A stretch of 64,000 nucleotides of DNA from Morinoia aosen (taxonomy: Eukaryota; Arthropoda; Malacostraca; Amphipoda; Talitridae), in assembly GCA_030386875.1 (NCBI GenBank), contig CM059579.1, positions 91,888,253 to 91,952,252 on the forward strand. Reading direction: 5' to 3'. The position numbers and the translations under genes were made by a program. This document shows positions 46,202 to 57,294 of the stretch, in pieces (position 1 is the first letter of the stretch; every line of letters begins with the position of its first letter). Under the pieces are notes generated by a model. That model worked only from the letters and a program-made list of their open reading frames with translations. It was not told where the DNA came from and searched no databases.

Positions 46202-49167
46202 CTATGACAGAGATGTAAAATGACGTGACACATTTACTCTAAATTCTTTTCCAGTTTCAGAGTTTTTGATATGCTGGGGAAGCTTGTTCCACAAAAAAGC
46301 TCCAGAAACTGAGAGAGCTTTTTGTCCCACGTTAGATGAACGGTAACTGACTAAAACATCGTTCCTCCGGTTTGGTCTTTCGTTTGGGATATTAGATGGA
46401 AAAAATTTTACCACCTCTGCATTACTTTGGGGGAGGTACAGAGAGGAGAATACTCGTCGAGCTTTCTGGATCATGAATCTGTTCGGTATTGGGATCCAGT
46501 CGAGTTTTCTTAAAAGAGGGGTGACATGATCGTATTTATTAAAATTTCCTTTGCATACCACCTTGGCGGCGAAGTTTACACATTTTTGCAACTCTTCCTG
46601 ACGACATTTAGGTAAGTCTCCCCACACAAGACTGCAGTAGTCCAGACGCGATAAAACTAAAGACTGAATCACTAATAATCTAGATTTTTCGTCAGGTGTG
46701 TTCTTTATACGATGAAAGAACATTAAGGTTCCGTTAATTTTGTTGCACATTGTTTCGACGTGTGAATTGAAAGTCATATTTTTGTCAAACCAAACACCCA
46801 GATTTTTAACCTTATCGACTGGTTTAATTGTATCGTCTCCAAATGTTAGCTGGAATGGTGGTAAATTTTCAGTCTCATTCTGTGATCCAAAAATAATGCA
46901 TTGCGTTTTACTTGCGTTAAGTTTGAGGCCATTATGGTCATACCACAATTTCAGATTTCTCAGAAGGTTTTCAGCGTTGGCTTGTGTTTCTGTTAAATCC
47001 GCTGTTGAGCTTGTCATGGCAATTTGTACGTCATCAGCATACATTGAGATTTTTGTGTTTGCCGGCATGGTGGGGAAATCGTTGATGAAAATTGAAAATA
47101 GGAGTGGGCCGATGATTGAACCTTGAGGAACGCCAAAGTTATTTGGTATGAATGATGACATTTTGTTATTCAAGCACACTGCATGAGAGCGGTTTCGTAG
47201 GTAGCTTTCAAACCACTGAGTGTCTATTCTGAGGTTTGAATTTTTTTTTAGAAGTTTCTTATGCTCAACACTGTCGAAAGCTTTGGAGAGATCAAGCAAT
47301 AGTAAGAGAGTTAATTTTTTTTGGTCAATATCTTTGTAATTTTTTTCTGTTATGTTTAACAGGGCGTCCTGAGTACTGGTATTCCTCCTGTAAGCATATT
47401 GATTGCGATGCAGTAGATGTGACTCGTCTATGTGAGACGAGAGCTGGTTTGTTATTACTTTTTCTAATATTTTGGACATAACAGGCAGGAGACTGATTGG
47501 TCTGTAATTTGACGCTATGTCGATATCACCAGATTTATGTAATGGCTTAATTATGGATAGTTTCCATTGATCGGGAAACTTGTTTGTGACTATAGATGTA
47601 TTTATTATCAAGCGAATAAAGGGTGCTGTGACAGGGAAGCTGTCTTTAATATGTTGGAGGCGCTTATGCCATCATGTCCAGTCGCTTTAGTATTCTTTAG
47701 TGAGTATAAGATTTTTCGTATCTCTATGACGCTAACTGGCTTTGGTCTCCACTTGTTGCTACTATTTGGGGATGAAACATCGCTCAGATTTGCCTCTGTA
47801 GATGTGTCTGAAACTGTCCTGGATACTTCATTGAAAACATCTTCGCCAACTTTTGAGAAGAAAGTGTTAAAGTCATTCGCCATTTCTGAGGGGTTGTCAA
47901 AAGTGCTTTTGCAGTCTGAATTTTTATACTGAGCAGCTTCTCTAATGATTTCCCAAGTTCTTTTAGGGTTTTGTTTTGCCGCCAAGAGTTCTTTGTGGAA
48001 GTAGTCCCGTTTTGCTTCCTTAACTTTTCTTCGTAGGATCTTCTCATGATCTTTATATAATTTTCGACGCGTACTGTCTGATTTATTCAGTTTGTACTCA
48101 CGCTGCAAATTTCTTTTAGCTCTGCTCAAATGTTTTATCTCATCTGTTATCCATTTAGAAATTCTTGGCTTAACTTTCTTCGTAGTGAAAGGTGCGCATT
48201 CGTTAAGAGCTGATACGAAATTTTCGTTGAAAAGCGAAACTTGTAGATTGACATCATCGGTGTTTTCCATGCCTTGAAATTCACTCCATCTGTCTAATAG
48301 CTTTTCTTGAAATATTTCAGGGGAGTAGTGGGTTTTCATGCGATATGTAATGTAACTAGATTTCTGTTTCTCTTTTGCAATATTGATTTGGCATTCTACC
48401 GAATGGTGATCAGAAAAGGACGGTAAGATTTCTGTGCTGAGTACTGCTTGGGGATTGTTGGTAATTGCTAGGTCAAGAGGAGTTTTAGAAGTGTTGGTAA
48501 TTCGCGTTGGTTCTTGGACCATTTGAGAAAGATTAAGTCTGTGCAGCATCTTGCTTAGCTGATTGTTTTTATTTGTCAGATCCACGTTAAAATCTCCGAA
48601 AACATAGAAAGACTTTTTGGCTGCAGAGATTGATCTAAGCGTATTTTCAATGAAATCTAATGTTGGACGAAGAGATGCTGACGGATGTCTGTAAAGACTG
48701 CCGATGATGAAAGACTTGTGTTTGTTTACTTGAACATTGAGCCAAACCATTTCTATGTCTTCGCATTTTTCTTTTATCGGAACTAAGGATGTAGAGTAGA
48801 CATCTTTGATGAAAATGCATGAACCGCTACCTCTCTTACTCTTGACTCCGTCATAACGGTACAATTTGTACCCGGCAATGCTGAGATATGAGCTTTCGAC
48901 TCGTCAATCGAACCATGTTTCAGATACGCATAAAATATCGATATCGTTAGTGATCAACATTACTCGTACGTCATCCATTTTACCATTGAGGCTGCGAGCA
49001 TTTATATGCAATATTTTGATATTATTTACCTCAATAGGCAGATCTTTAGTGGAGTTATTGCATTTTTTAGGTCTAGCAGGGCATTTAGTATTCGTCTCTA
49101 GGTCTTTATTGCCGCGTTCATTGTTTGTGATTTCAGCTTCATATTCAATTTGATCACTGTTATTTAG
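46202..49167 (-). pseudogene. LINE-A ORF2: APE endonuclease and reverse transcriptase
   Basis: Minus-strand frame starting right after the ORF1 stop. Endonuclease: IKILHINARSLNGKMDDV, ILCVSETWFD (Glu), IIGSLYRHPSA, YVFGDFNVD, SFSDHHSVE. Linker: RISKWITDEIKHLSRAKRNL. RT: NYRPISLLPVMSKILEKV, LTLLLLLDLSKAFDSVEHK (motif A Asp kept), FGVPQGSIIGPLLFSIFIND, KISMYADDVQIAM (YADD kept), NLGVWFDKNMTF; C-terminal HVTPLLRKLDWIP. Lesions: TGA at 48904-48906 and a one-base shift near 47610-47650. There is no Met in about 50 residues between the ORF1 stop and the endonuclease start. Family: L2/CR1-like group. All catalytic residues I can check in the RT are intact. Confidence 0.9.
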
Positions 49168-49170
49168 TCA
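49168..49170 (-). promoter_or_regulatory. UGA-CUA stop between LINE-A ORF1 and ORF2, same frame
   Basis: ORF1 (in its OTU frame) reads ATT TTG TGA CTA AAT, and the frame after TGA is that of ORF2. UGA followed by CUA is a well-known context for translational readthrough. The alternative is a plain nonsense mutation in a fused ORF, or a true ORF1 stop with reinitiation. Confidence 0.6.
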
Positions 49171-49506
49171 CAAAATGGGGGAGGGAGCAACACGATTTTC
49201 ATCACGCATTTTCAAGAGGGCGCTATAGTGGTCCTGTTTCCGGTGTATGTTTACCGGAGGACAGTTTATCAGAGCATTTGATGTAGGGGAGATTGTCGTC
49301 TTCCAAATCCCATTGTCTCTTTCATCAAATACGTGAATTGGTGTTCTCGTTACATTAGAAAGTATTTGGGGTATGAGGTCTCCAACTGCGTGATCGAAGA
49401 CTTTTCTATCGATGTATTTATCGATGAGTTGTTCGAAACTGCCACTGTTCTTGTCAACGAATTTTGCATACTGGTCCTTGTTTCTGGAGCTCTCAGTTTG
49501 GATGGC

Positions 49507-49513
49507 TTTTTTT
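49507..49513 (-). other. A7 run at the ORF1 frameshift
   Basis: Seven A on the coding strand sit exactly where the frame with the OTU Cys box must pass to the frame with the OTU His box. One extra A explains the shift; a slippage mutation, a sequencing error or programmed frameshifting are all possible. Confidence 0.7.
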
Positions 49514-51599
49514 CAGAGATATATAATTCCATTTCGATTTTTGTTGTGAAGCAAGCTGCGTCGTTACGGCGTGGAGGAGACAGTGTCCGTCACCTACAGT
49601 GTAAGCAGGCTCCAATTTGAGCGATCGTTTTAAGTCGTCCAGTGTGTGTGCAACGCGTGTGCAGATTTGATTCACTGTTGGTTTTTCGGTAGCAGTATTA
49701 GTTTGGTCGTTCGACGGAGGCCCGGCAGAGGCATCAGATTTTTTTCGAATAATTTGATTTTCTTTGGAATAGTTTTGAATATCGGTATTTGCTTGACTTT
49801 CCTTGGTTCCTGCGTACTCACTGGAAAGTTGAGAATTGGTTGAAAAGGAGGGCATGTCGCAATCACTATTTGTGTCGGAAGCAAGTAACGCAAATTTATT
49901 TTTCGTACTGACATTATATTTGTCTGAGATCGAATCAGGGAAAGGCTCAGGCTTATTTACGCTCCTCATGCAGTGGGTGAGTGAGTTACTCAGACCTCTG
50001 CTTGATGTCGCAATCAATTTTGAAGGATTTGGTGTACCATGTGCAGTGATATGCATAGGCTTATATTCTTTTTGAAAGTCTAATGTGAGACTATTTGTCT
50101 CATTCCGTGAATTTTTCGATTCATTGGAATGACCTACAATTCCATTTATTGCTTGACATTTGTTGAAACGAGGACAATATGGCACGGTGATTCGCAATGT
50201 TGATTTCATTGCAAGTTGTTGAAGAAAACAGAAGTTCTCTTCCTGGGTCCGAGGCCATTGAAAGTTATTGAGTGCGTCACCATTTTCATTTTCTGGGTAA
50301 GTTTGAAATTGAATCAAGTTTAAACCCAGGTTTTTGCAAAAATGCCTCGCTTTGTTGAATTCGTTTGCACTGCAAGCATTGGCAATATAAATGCGAGAAA
50401 GTGCGTACTTTCTTACAATTTGTTGTTTGATTCGAGCAAGGTCTGAGGGCGAGTGGCAGAGACCATCAAAACTTAGTATATAATTTTTAAATCTAGGCAT
50501 GCAATTTACAGTATGGAGAAGGTCATCGAAGCGCCCTGATGGAACAGTTTTGATCCAGCACGAGCGATCGATGTCCTTTCTTCTGATCGTGCTTAGGATA
50601 TTATCACCTAGCAGCAAAGTGTCGTAAGGTTCTCGACAATTGGAGTCGATTTCACAAGAGATACTAGCAGGTACCACAGGTGCAAGGTCTTGAGAACTTA
50701 TATGTGAATTTAAAGCAAAAAGCTGTTCGGTTAGGTTCTGAATGTTTGATACTGTAGAGAAAATCGACGACGGGCTAGGAGGCTCACGTTGTCTTAGGGA
50801 TTTATTGAAAAACGCTCTTGTTAGAGACAAATTGTGAATAATTTCATGAATTTTTTGAGAGCTTGTTATTTGAAGCGGGTGCAAGTAGCCATTAAATGAA
50901 GCAACAGTGTTATTTTTATTGCTCTGTACTGGAAATTTTATTTTGTTTTCACAGCTTGCGCTCTGGGGTGATTTACTGCCAGTATCGGTTTGTGCGCGAA
51001 AATTATCGAACATATTATCTGGAGAATGAGAAAAGTCTACCACGCTTGAAATGTCCTTATTAGTAAAAACTATTTTTTCTTGTACCACTGATGAGGATGG
51101 TGTTTGTGTCCCCGCCGCTGGCGGACAGTTCGGAGCGTTGTTGTTGACGCAGAGCTGGGGAGCTGGCACGCTGTTTTGCTTGTTCAGATGAGGAGCAGGT
51201 GGTTGTGGTGCTGCGGCTGAGACTTCACTGCTTCGAACCTTCAAATGATTGCTGGAGGTTTGGCAGACATGTTTTCCCTCATCCGGCGATATTGATTGCA
51301 TAGTCTTCACTGACGTTGCTTCGGAAGGTGACACACATTCTTTGACGGGGTTACTGGCAGCTGTTAACAAGTCTCCCGTCTTTTGAGCATTAGAATTTTG
51401 TGCGTGAGAGGATGTAGGTCCCCTACTTGCAGGCACTTTGCTTGGTAAAGTCGTATTTTTGCCCCTGAGAGAACCATTTTTTCGGGATGTTGTGTAGGGC
51501 AACATTTGTGCAGAGAACGGCACTTTCCGGCCTGCGAGGCGAGTCTCGTAGTGATGCATCATCGTGCGTTGTAATTGTATAGCTATGATGTTTTAAACT

Positions 51600-52858
51600 A
51601 TTCGGTGTCAGTAGGGAAACGGAGGTACGAAACACAATAATTCTTCCGTGCACATTTTTCGTCTAGGCCACGTAGGAAGTGAACAAAAACTTCACTGAGA
51701 TGTTAGACATTACCAAAAATTTATCAAATCAAACGTAATTTCTCTGGTTGCTTGGAGCGCAAAAGTTCATCAGGATTTGCCATGCTCTAAACAGTCGGAG
51801 AGACGGGAGGCAAGGGTACGGGAAGAGGGGGGGGGGGGGGGTAGTGAACGGGTTCGGTGAGGGGTGATTGAGGGGACAAGGACACTTCAGACAGACAGGC
51901 CCATAGGTCGAGACTGGGCTGAGCACACCTTTCCTTCGTGTTGGTAGCACTGCTTTGTTAGCTTCGTATTTAAATTGCACTGTTTTAAGCAGAAATAAGA
52001 CAAAAGTTATTTTTTTTCTTTTCGCAGTTCCACAGGTAGCGTCATATACACTCAACATGATGTTTTTTTTTTGCAATAAGAGATGAGAGAAACCGAAGAT
52101 GAAAAAGTTTTTTATCCTTCTCAGGTTTTACGTCACTAGTTAACCAACATTTTCCATAAAAAAACAAGACAATAATGTAAGCCAATTTGGTGAATCAGAA
52201 ATTGATTGTGTGCGTTAGAGATTTTTCAACATTCATGCTCTATTGTAACATAGAAATAGTTCACGAATGATGGTCACTGTTATTTTCCCAAAAGATGCGA
52301 AATTACCAGAGTACACTTTCTTTTTTTTCTATTTTTTTAACATGGCAAATTATTTCCGAAAGTTGCTGGATCAAGATTTTTCAATTTTTGAATTTAAAAG
52401 TTCCTTCAGAGAAAAAGTTTTTTCCCTTCTCACATTTAACGTCACTAGTTAACCAAAATTGTCCATCAAAAGAACATGATAATAATGTAAGCTAATTTGG
52501 TGAATCAATAATTGATTGTGTGCATTAGAAATTTTTCAACATCCATGTTCTATGGTAACAAACGAAATACAATAATTCTTTCGTGCACATTTGCCGTCTC
52601 GGCCACGTAGGAAGTGGCAAAAACTGAAACTGAGAGGTTTGACATTGCCAAAAATTGATCAAAACAAACGTAATTTCTTTGGTTGCTTGAAGCGGAAAAA
52701 GTTCAGGATTTGCCATGCTATGCTCTGAACGGTCAGAAGACGGGAAGCAGGTGTACGGGAAAGGGGGGGGGAGGTGCGGGCTCGGAAAGGGGGGGGGTGC
52801 GGGCTCGGCGAGGGGAGACTGAGGGAACAAGGCCACTTCACATAGATAAATATCTATG
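51600..52858 (-). repeat. Repeated blocks in the LINE-A 5' region
   Basis: Block X (51610-51905 and 52566-52850) and block Y (52100-52262 and 52405-52566) each occur twice in the same orientation; in the upstream copy Y2 and X2 are adjacent. Shared landmarks are GTGCACATTT, GGCCACGTAGGAAGTG and CAAACGTAATTTCT for X, and GTCACTAGTTAACCAA and TTGATTGTGTGC for Y. G runs near 51826-51841 and 52762-52797 are in both X copies. This resembles the monomer-type 5'UTR promoters of some LINEs; promoter function is inferred. Confidence 0.65.
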
Positions 52859-52875
52859 AAGTTTAAGATTTGCTC

Positions 52876-53363
52876 TCAGCTATCATATTGTGGAAGATCG
52901 TAGTTGAAATCCCCGCAGATTATTATGTCATTATATAGAGACTTGTTGAACTGAGATATTATGCTCTGAAGCTCGTTCAGGAAAGAGACGTTACAAGCTG
53001 TTGGGGGCCTATATACTGTCCCAAGTATAATCCATTTTCCATATTTCGTTAGTTCTATAAATAAGGTTTCTATATGTTCACGATTCATAGTTGCACTTAA
53101 AATTACTTTCGAAGATATGTGTTTAGATATGTATACGTACTGATGCCACCACCACGTTTGTTACTACGGAGTGAATGATGGCGATAATAGTTTTGAATTT
53201 GAATTAGGTCTTTAGTTGAGTCATCTAGCCAACTTTCGGTGAAACTGAGAACATCAAAATTGCTGTTCAGCTCAGTGATAGTACAAGATATTTCATCTAT
53301 TTTTGGATATATGGATCTACAGTTCCAAAACAATAGAGAAAAATCGTTACAGGTTTTTCTCAT
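52876..53363 (-). pseudogene. LINE-B copy 2, endonuclease first part
   Basis: Minus-strand pieces FSLLFWNCRSIYPKIDEI, VLSFTESWLDDSTKDL (Glu), RSNKRGGGIS, then in another frame IETLFIELTKYGKWIILGTVY, and IICGDFNYDLPQY. The order and sequence match copy 1 (18596-19098). A shift around 53090-53140 breaks it, and the LINE-A 5' end begins right after. Confidence 0.85.
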
Positions 53364-54100
53364 CTATTTTAATCTATATTTTAATATTTAGGTATTTACA
53401 TTTTCCAGTTTCATTTAGGCTTGGGTGCAGTCTATTCAAATGATTGAGATCTGGATTAATATTATCGAATATATCAACATGGTCAGTCATTAAAATTAAG
53501 AAACAGTAAGTAAAATGTGACGTAAAAATAAAAAATGATACAAACTACAGGATCAAGGTATGAATAAGGACATTCCTACTTATAATTAAATTTAATTATA
53601 AAGATAAACTGAAAAACACAGATATTATTAGTCTAAATTGTCTAAAATCTAGTATGATTTCATAAGGAGAGCGCAAACTCAGTCCATGAGCAGACGCATT
53701 AGGGATCATAAATGGCAAATAATGTAGTCACAAGGCTGTCATACCAGTGGTATCCGCATATAACACATAAGATGTAGCACAGGACGAAATGGATTTAAAT
53801 CGAAGTGACAGCGAAATTATTTATGGAATATAAAAATCTTGACTATCTAAATTGTTTTCAGATTTAGAAACATATGTAGTAACTCATGAGTTAAGCCAGA
53901 GCAGCAAGTTCAGTATGAGCATTCGATAAAAATGAGAAGAAGAAAGAAATTAAAGACAATTTAGTTAGCAGCAAAACAAAGCTGCAAGGTCGACGTAGAT
54001 GCCTTGAAGAGGAAGAGGCAATTCAATCAAAAATCAAAAAGAAAACATGTGGACAGAGATCAAAATGATATTAAAGCTAGTACGTCAGTCCAAAAAAATA

Positions 54101-54899
54101 CTAATCACAAATAATTTCCTCTGAGGACTTGCCGACATGTTGCAACAAGTACTTGTCTAGTTCTTCAGGCGTATTGATGGTTAGAGGTCTCTGAGTTGCC
54201 TGTCCAGGTATATGCGGACAGAAGATGTTGATATTGCCATCCAAACTTCTTGCGAGCCCTATTTGTTCCGGAAATTTTCGTTTTGCCAATCTCAGAGAGT
54301 AGATTATACTTGTTCGCGAAGGTACTAAATATTCATTCACGTAGAATTTCGGTTTAGTCACACGGCAGGCTGTCAGAACTTCTTGCTTCTTTTCGTATTG
54401 TCGTAGCTCAAAAGAAATGTTTCTTCTATCGACGTTTCCAGGAGCAGGGTTTTTTCCCCAACCTACTCGCTGTAGTGATGTCAGAGTTACTTAGGTTGAT
54501 GTTGATTTGGTCCTTCAGGAGTTGGCAGACAGTTTCTATGCAATTTTATTCAGAAAGTAACTGCGGCAGTTCCCCTGATATAACCAGAGCGCGTTTTTTG
54601 TTTTCCAATTCTTCACGTTCTTCTTTCCTTTCGAGTCGCTCTAGACGAGAGACTATGCTATCTATCTTCCTTTTTTGCTCTTCTATCATTGCCTTTTGAT
54701 TTTATTCTTTCTTCGTTTGTGTTTCAATCATCGTTTTCAAGTCACTAATTTCGCTTTGAAATTTCTTCATTACTGAGTTAAAGAGATCAATTAGGATGGA
54801 GACTACTTGCTTAGTCTGTTTTGACAGGTTTTGTACGTTTGGATAGTCAATCACCAGCGTACCTTCATTGTTGTTCTTGCTTGGGCTTCTTGTCGCCAT
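54101..54899 (-). pseudogene. LINE-B copy 2, ORF1
   Basis: Starts MATRSPSKNNNEGTLVID at 54899; a coiled coil follows (ILIDLFNSVMKKFQSEIS and, in a second frame, SRLERLERKEEREELENKK), then ASRLGKKPAPGNVDRRNISF and the C-terminal domain NEYLVPSRTSIIYSLRLAK, INTPEELDKYLLQ. This is the coiled coil plus Transposase_22-like arrangement known from LINE ORF1 RNA chaperones that coat the element RNA. Stops near 54700 and 54520 and frame changes break it. Confidence 0.78.
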
Positions 54900-55555
54900 C
54901 TTGTGAGAAAGGAGACACTCTCAAGAAAGAAGCAAGGGTTGAGTGCTTGTTTTGAGGGAATATCACACTTTTTGTTCGATTTTTGGATTTTGGTTTGATG
55001 AGATTTATTCATGGAGCCTCATGGTTTTAGTGAGCACTATTTTTTGGTTAGAAATGCATGATCATTAACCAATTGGGCACTTTGTTTCCGAGCAAAGACA
55101 CAGAACGTCCTCACTGTCTCACTGCACGCACTGCACTGCACTAGCAATTCAAAGTAATGGTGTCAAATCCAGTACAAGCTGCTCTGGTTCCTCGCCAAAT
55201 GAAAATGGTTCTATCAAATTTTCATGAACATTGGGCAATATTTAATTGTTGTTTTTCATAGCTCCTGTGAGATTCAACCTGAATTTCCATCAAATAATAA
55301 AATTCTGGCTTTCTATTTTATTGCAAATAGACCGACAACTAATAACTGTAGAAATTTGACATTTATTGAAAGTATTATAAAATATCATTGAAAGGAAATA
55401 TATATAAATTCCATCAAATTTCCCTTTTCAGTATATTGATAATATAATTATCATATGACAACATATTTTACCTTATGAACAATTAGGTCTCAGGACTACT
55501 AAATTTTCATCAGTAATGTAACTGATGCATCGTCTTCTGATTTCCTGCAGAAAAC
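54900..55555 (-). other. LINE-B 5' region and adjoining hAT interior
   Basis: The first 200-250 bp upstream of ORF1 (to about 55150) are likely the LINE-B 5'UTR, ending near a CACTGCACGCACTGCACTGC repeat. Beyond this the sequence is AT-rich with no recognisable feature. Confidence 0.4.
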
Positions 55556-55569
55556 AAAGTGTATTTGCT

Positions 55570-55885
55570 GTAGAGGGGTGAGAGGCATTTGGGGTGAGTG
55601 GTGCCTCGCTGTAGAGGGGTGAGTGGTGCCTCGCTGTAGAGGGGTGAGTGGTGCCTCTTTGTAGAGGGGTGAGTGGTGCCTTGCTATAGAGGGGTGAGTG
55701 GTGCCTTGCTGTAAAGGGGTGAGTGGTGCCTTGCTGTAGAGGGGTGAGTGGTGCCTTGCTGTAGAAGGGTGCGTGGTGCCTTGCTGTAGAGGGGTGAGTG
55801 GCGCCTTGCTGTAGACGGGTGTGTGGTGCCTTGCTTTAGAGGGATTAGTGGTGCCTCGCTGTAGAGGGGTTAGTGGCGCCATAAG
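55570..55885 (+). repeat. 25-bp minisatellite
   Basis: About 12 units of GGGGTGAGTGGTGCCTTGCTGTAGA variants (positions; unit written in parts: GGGGTGAGTG, GTGCCTTGCT, GTAGA). A shorter inverted piece (GGCACCACTCAC) follows at 55894-55905. It keeps a 127-codon frame open on the minus strand that is not a gene. Confidence 0.9.
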
Positions 55886-56084
55886 GCACCACTCACACCT
55901 CTACTCACCCCATAAGGCACCATAAGATGTGTGAAAGCTAAATTTCCGCACTAAGTCCGGTGAAAAAGCAAAAAGCAAACAAACTAACAAAAATTTGAAA
56001 ATCATGATAGAAGTCTGATTCGCAGGTATCGACGATACGCGAGCTCAGTTTATCCTATTGAAGCATCATTATTATTATATAAGA

Positions 56085-56265
56085 AAGTTTTAGCCTCCCT
56101 TTGCCACAACAAAGATGTTCAAAAAGAGGAAGGATGAAGGCACCATTTAGTATGGAGTTGAGGGAACTCGGAATCTATGCTCATTGCACAAGGTGCATAG
56201 AAGCATTAAGCTAAGAAAGAAGTTAATGAAAGATGGAAAATATCTGTTATTGTAAAATAGAGCTC
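56085..56265 (+). repeat. Dispersed short repeat, copy 4
   Basis: Matches the block order of the copies at 4108-4330 and 7070-7310 (CCTCCCTTTG, AAAGAGGAAGGA, GGCACCATTTAGTATGGAG, GGAATCTATGC, AAGAAAGAAGTT) with a short extra piece in the middle. It lies in a different element context, so the repeat is truly dispersed. Confidence 0.65.
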
Positions 56266-57294
56266 ACCTAATGCCCTCACAACATTGACCGCTGCACGCT
56301 ATACCAGTGACCGCTGCACAACCTAACGCCCAGCAGAAAACTGAATGAAATGCGCGACCAGTAATAGACGAGATATGAAGCTGAAAATTTTCCTGGTTAA
56401 ATTTCTTACGACAGGAAACAAGGGCAACAAGTAGCTACTGGATTGTGACCGATTCATTCCGATATCATGGGACACCCATAAATAAAATGAATTCCATTTT
56501 CTAATAATAATATTCAAAAGATACCTAGCTAGTAGCCATATTTTAATAGAGTTCCGTATATATAGCGAAAAATTAGAAAACAGAAAGTGCAGAACATTTG
56601 TATTGCCTATATGACGCATAAAGAAAAACCATGCATATGCTCTGTAATATATGATATTCCCCTGCTTTTTGTTGTTCTTCGCCTATGATTTAATACTGGT
56701 TCATGATCTCAATGTGACAATGTCAATGCACTATAATGACGATCAACGTTGCCTTTCAAAAATGTTCAAGCGAATCATCGACTTGTTTCAAGGAACTTTA
56801 CTTCGTTTTTTCTATTTCATCCGATTTCATTACGACGTTGAAAAAGTCATCTTCGTCATCTACGTCCTCGGCAATGCTCCCCTAAGCTGAAATACCATTT
56901 TCCGATCTGTTATTAAAATGGGAAATTAGTTTTTTTGTTATTACCTCCACTCTTTGCACTTCGCTTAGCCATTTTAGCTTGAAATGTGGATGCAGATAAA
57001 ACCGTCGTTGTGAAGTACATTGGCAAATCGCAACATCTAGTTATGTAGACTTGCCGTATAACGCGTAATTTTACACTTACAACTCACATCAATTCTGATA
57101 ACCTACGTTACATAATGAGTTATATTAAATATACTTATATACTGTAAACAAAGTGTATGTCTATAACTCTATCGCCTAATGATAATAATAAACAATTACC
57201 AAACGGGTTGTACCCTGTACGGTTTAGTTTCAAACGAGAATGAAACGCGTTTTGAACTTTATTGAAGCTATTTAAAAAATAAAAAAACCATCGG
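56266..57294. other. hAT-like element interior, unassigned
   Basis: No gene recognised. About 130 bp at 56480-56615 are a diverged direct copy of 40485-40620 (shared AATGAATTC, AAAAGATACCTAG-like, GTAGC.ATATTTT, TATATA). Confidence 0.4.

Larger units (their letters stand above)
49168..51562 (-). pseudogene. LINE-A ORF1 with SGNH-like region and C-terminal OTU protease domain
   Basis: A Met at 51562 starts a 689-residue frame. Residues 1-300 are low-complexity, Ser/Asn/Pro-rich. Around residues 305-425, YDTLLLGDNIL, VPSGRFDDLLHTV and NYILSFDGLCHS look like the SGNH-esterase-type module of CR1-like ORF1, but with GDN in place of GDS. At about residue 655 AYTVGDGHCLLHAV is an OTU catalytic Asp/Cys box. 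The frame then shifts at a run of seven A (49507-49513); the shifted frame continues the fold (FEQLIDKYID, VGDLIPQIL, TPIHVFDE) to KQDHYSALLKM with the catalytic His, then stops at the TGA 49168-49170. OTU enzymes cleave ubiquitin chains; the role here is unknown. Confidence 0.82.
43464..52858 (-). mobile_element. LINE-A copy 2, near full length, inserted in LINE-B
   Basis: From right to left: a 5' region of repeated blocks (52858-51600), ORF1 (51562-49168) with an OTU domain, ORF2 (49167-46202) with endonuclease and RT, and a 2.7-kb 3'UTR (46201-43464) ending GGAAATAAAC plus a 22-base T run. Copy 1 at 14716-17460 matches its 3' end. It splits the LINE-B endonuclease. A mariner (44471-45236) sits in its 3'UTR. 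Lesions: one frameshift at an A7 run in ORF1, a TGA in the endonuclease, and a frameshift before the RT. Confidence 0.88.
40655..54955 (-). mobile_element. LINE-B copy 2 (interrupted by LINE-A between 43464 and 52858)
   Basis: The element reads from right to left: 5' region (about 54955 and beyond), ORF1 (54899-54101), spacer, endonuclease first part (53363-52876), LINE-A insertion, endonuclease end plus linker (43463-42560), RT (42452-41108), 3'UTR and 9-bp-repeat tail. The two endonuclease halves fit at IICGDFNYD / SNSLLPITTKPT with only a short gap. It sits inside the hAT-like element. Both LINE-B copies are inactive. Confidence 0.85.

Noticed and set aside
14716-48864. Large inverted segmental duplication linking 14.7-23.2 kb and 41.1-46.4 kb
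   Set aside because: At first the LINE-A/LINE-B order looked like one duplicated block, but the junctions differ: LINE-A is nested in the LINE-B endonuclease in one copy and adjoins ORF1 in the other. Independent insertions explain it better.
55499-55882. 127-codon minus-strand frame with 25-residue repeats
   Set aside because: Created by the 25-bp minisatellite (period 75 bp in protein terms); no start context or conserved domain.
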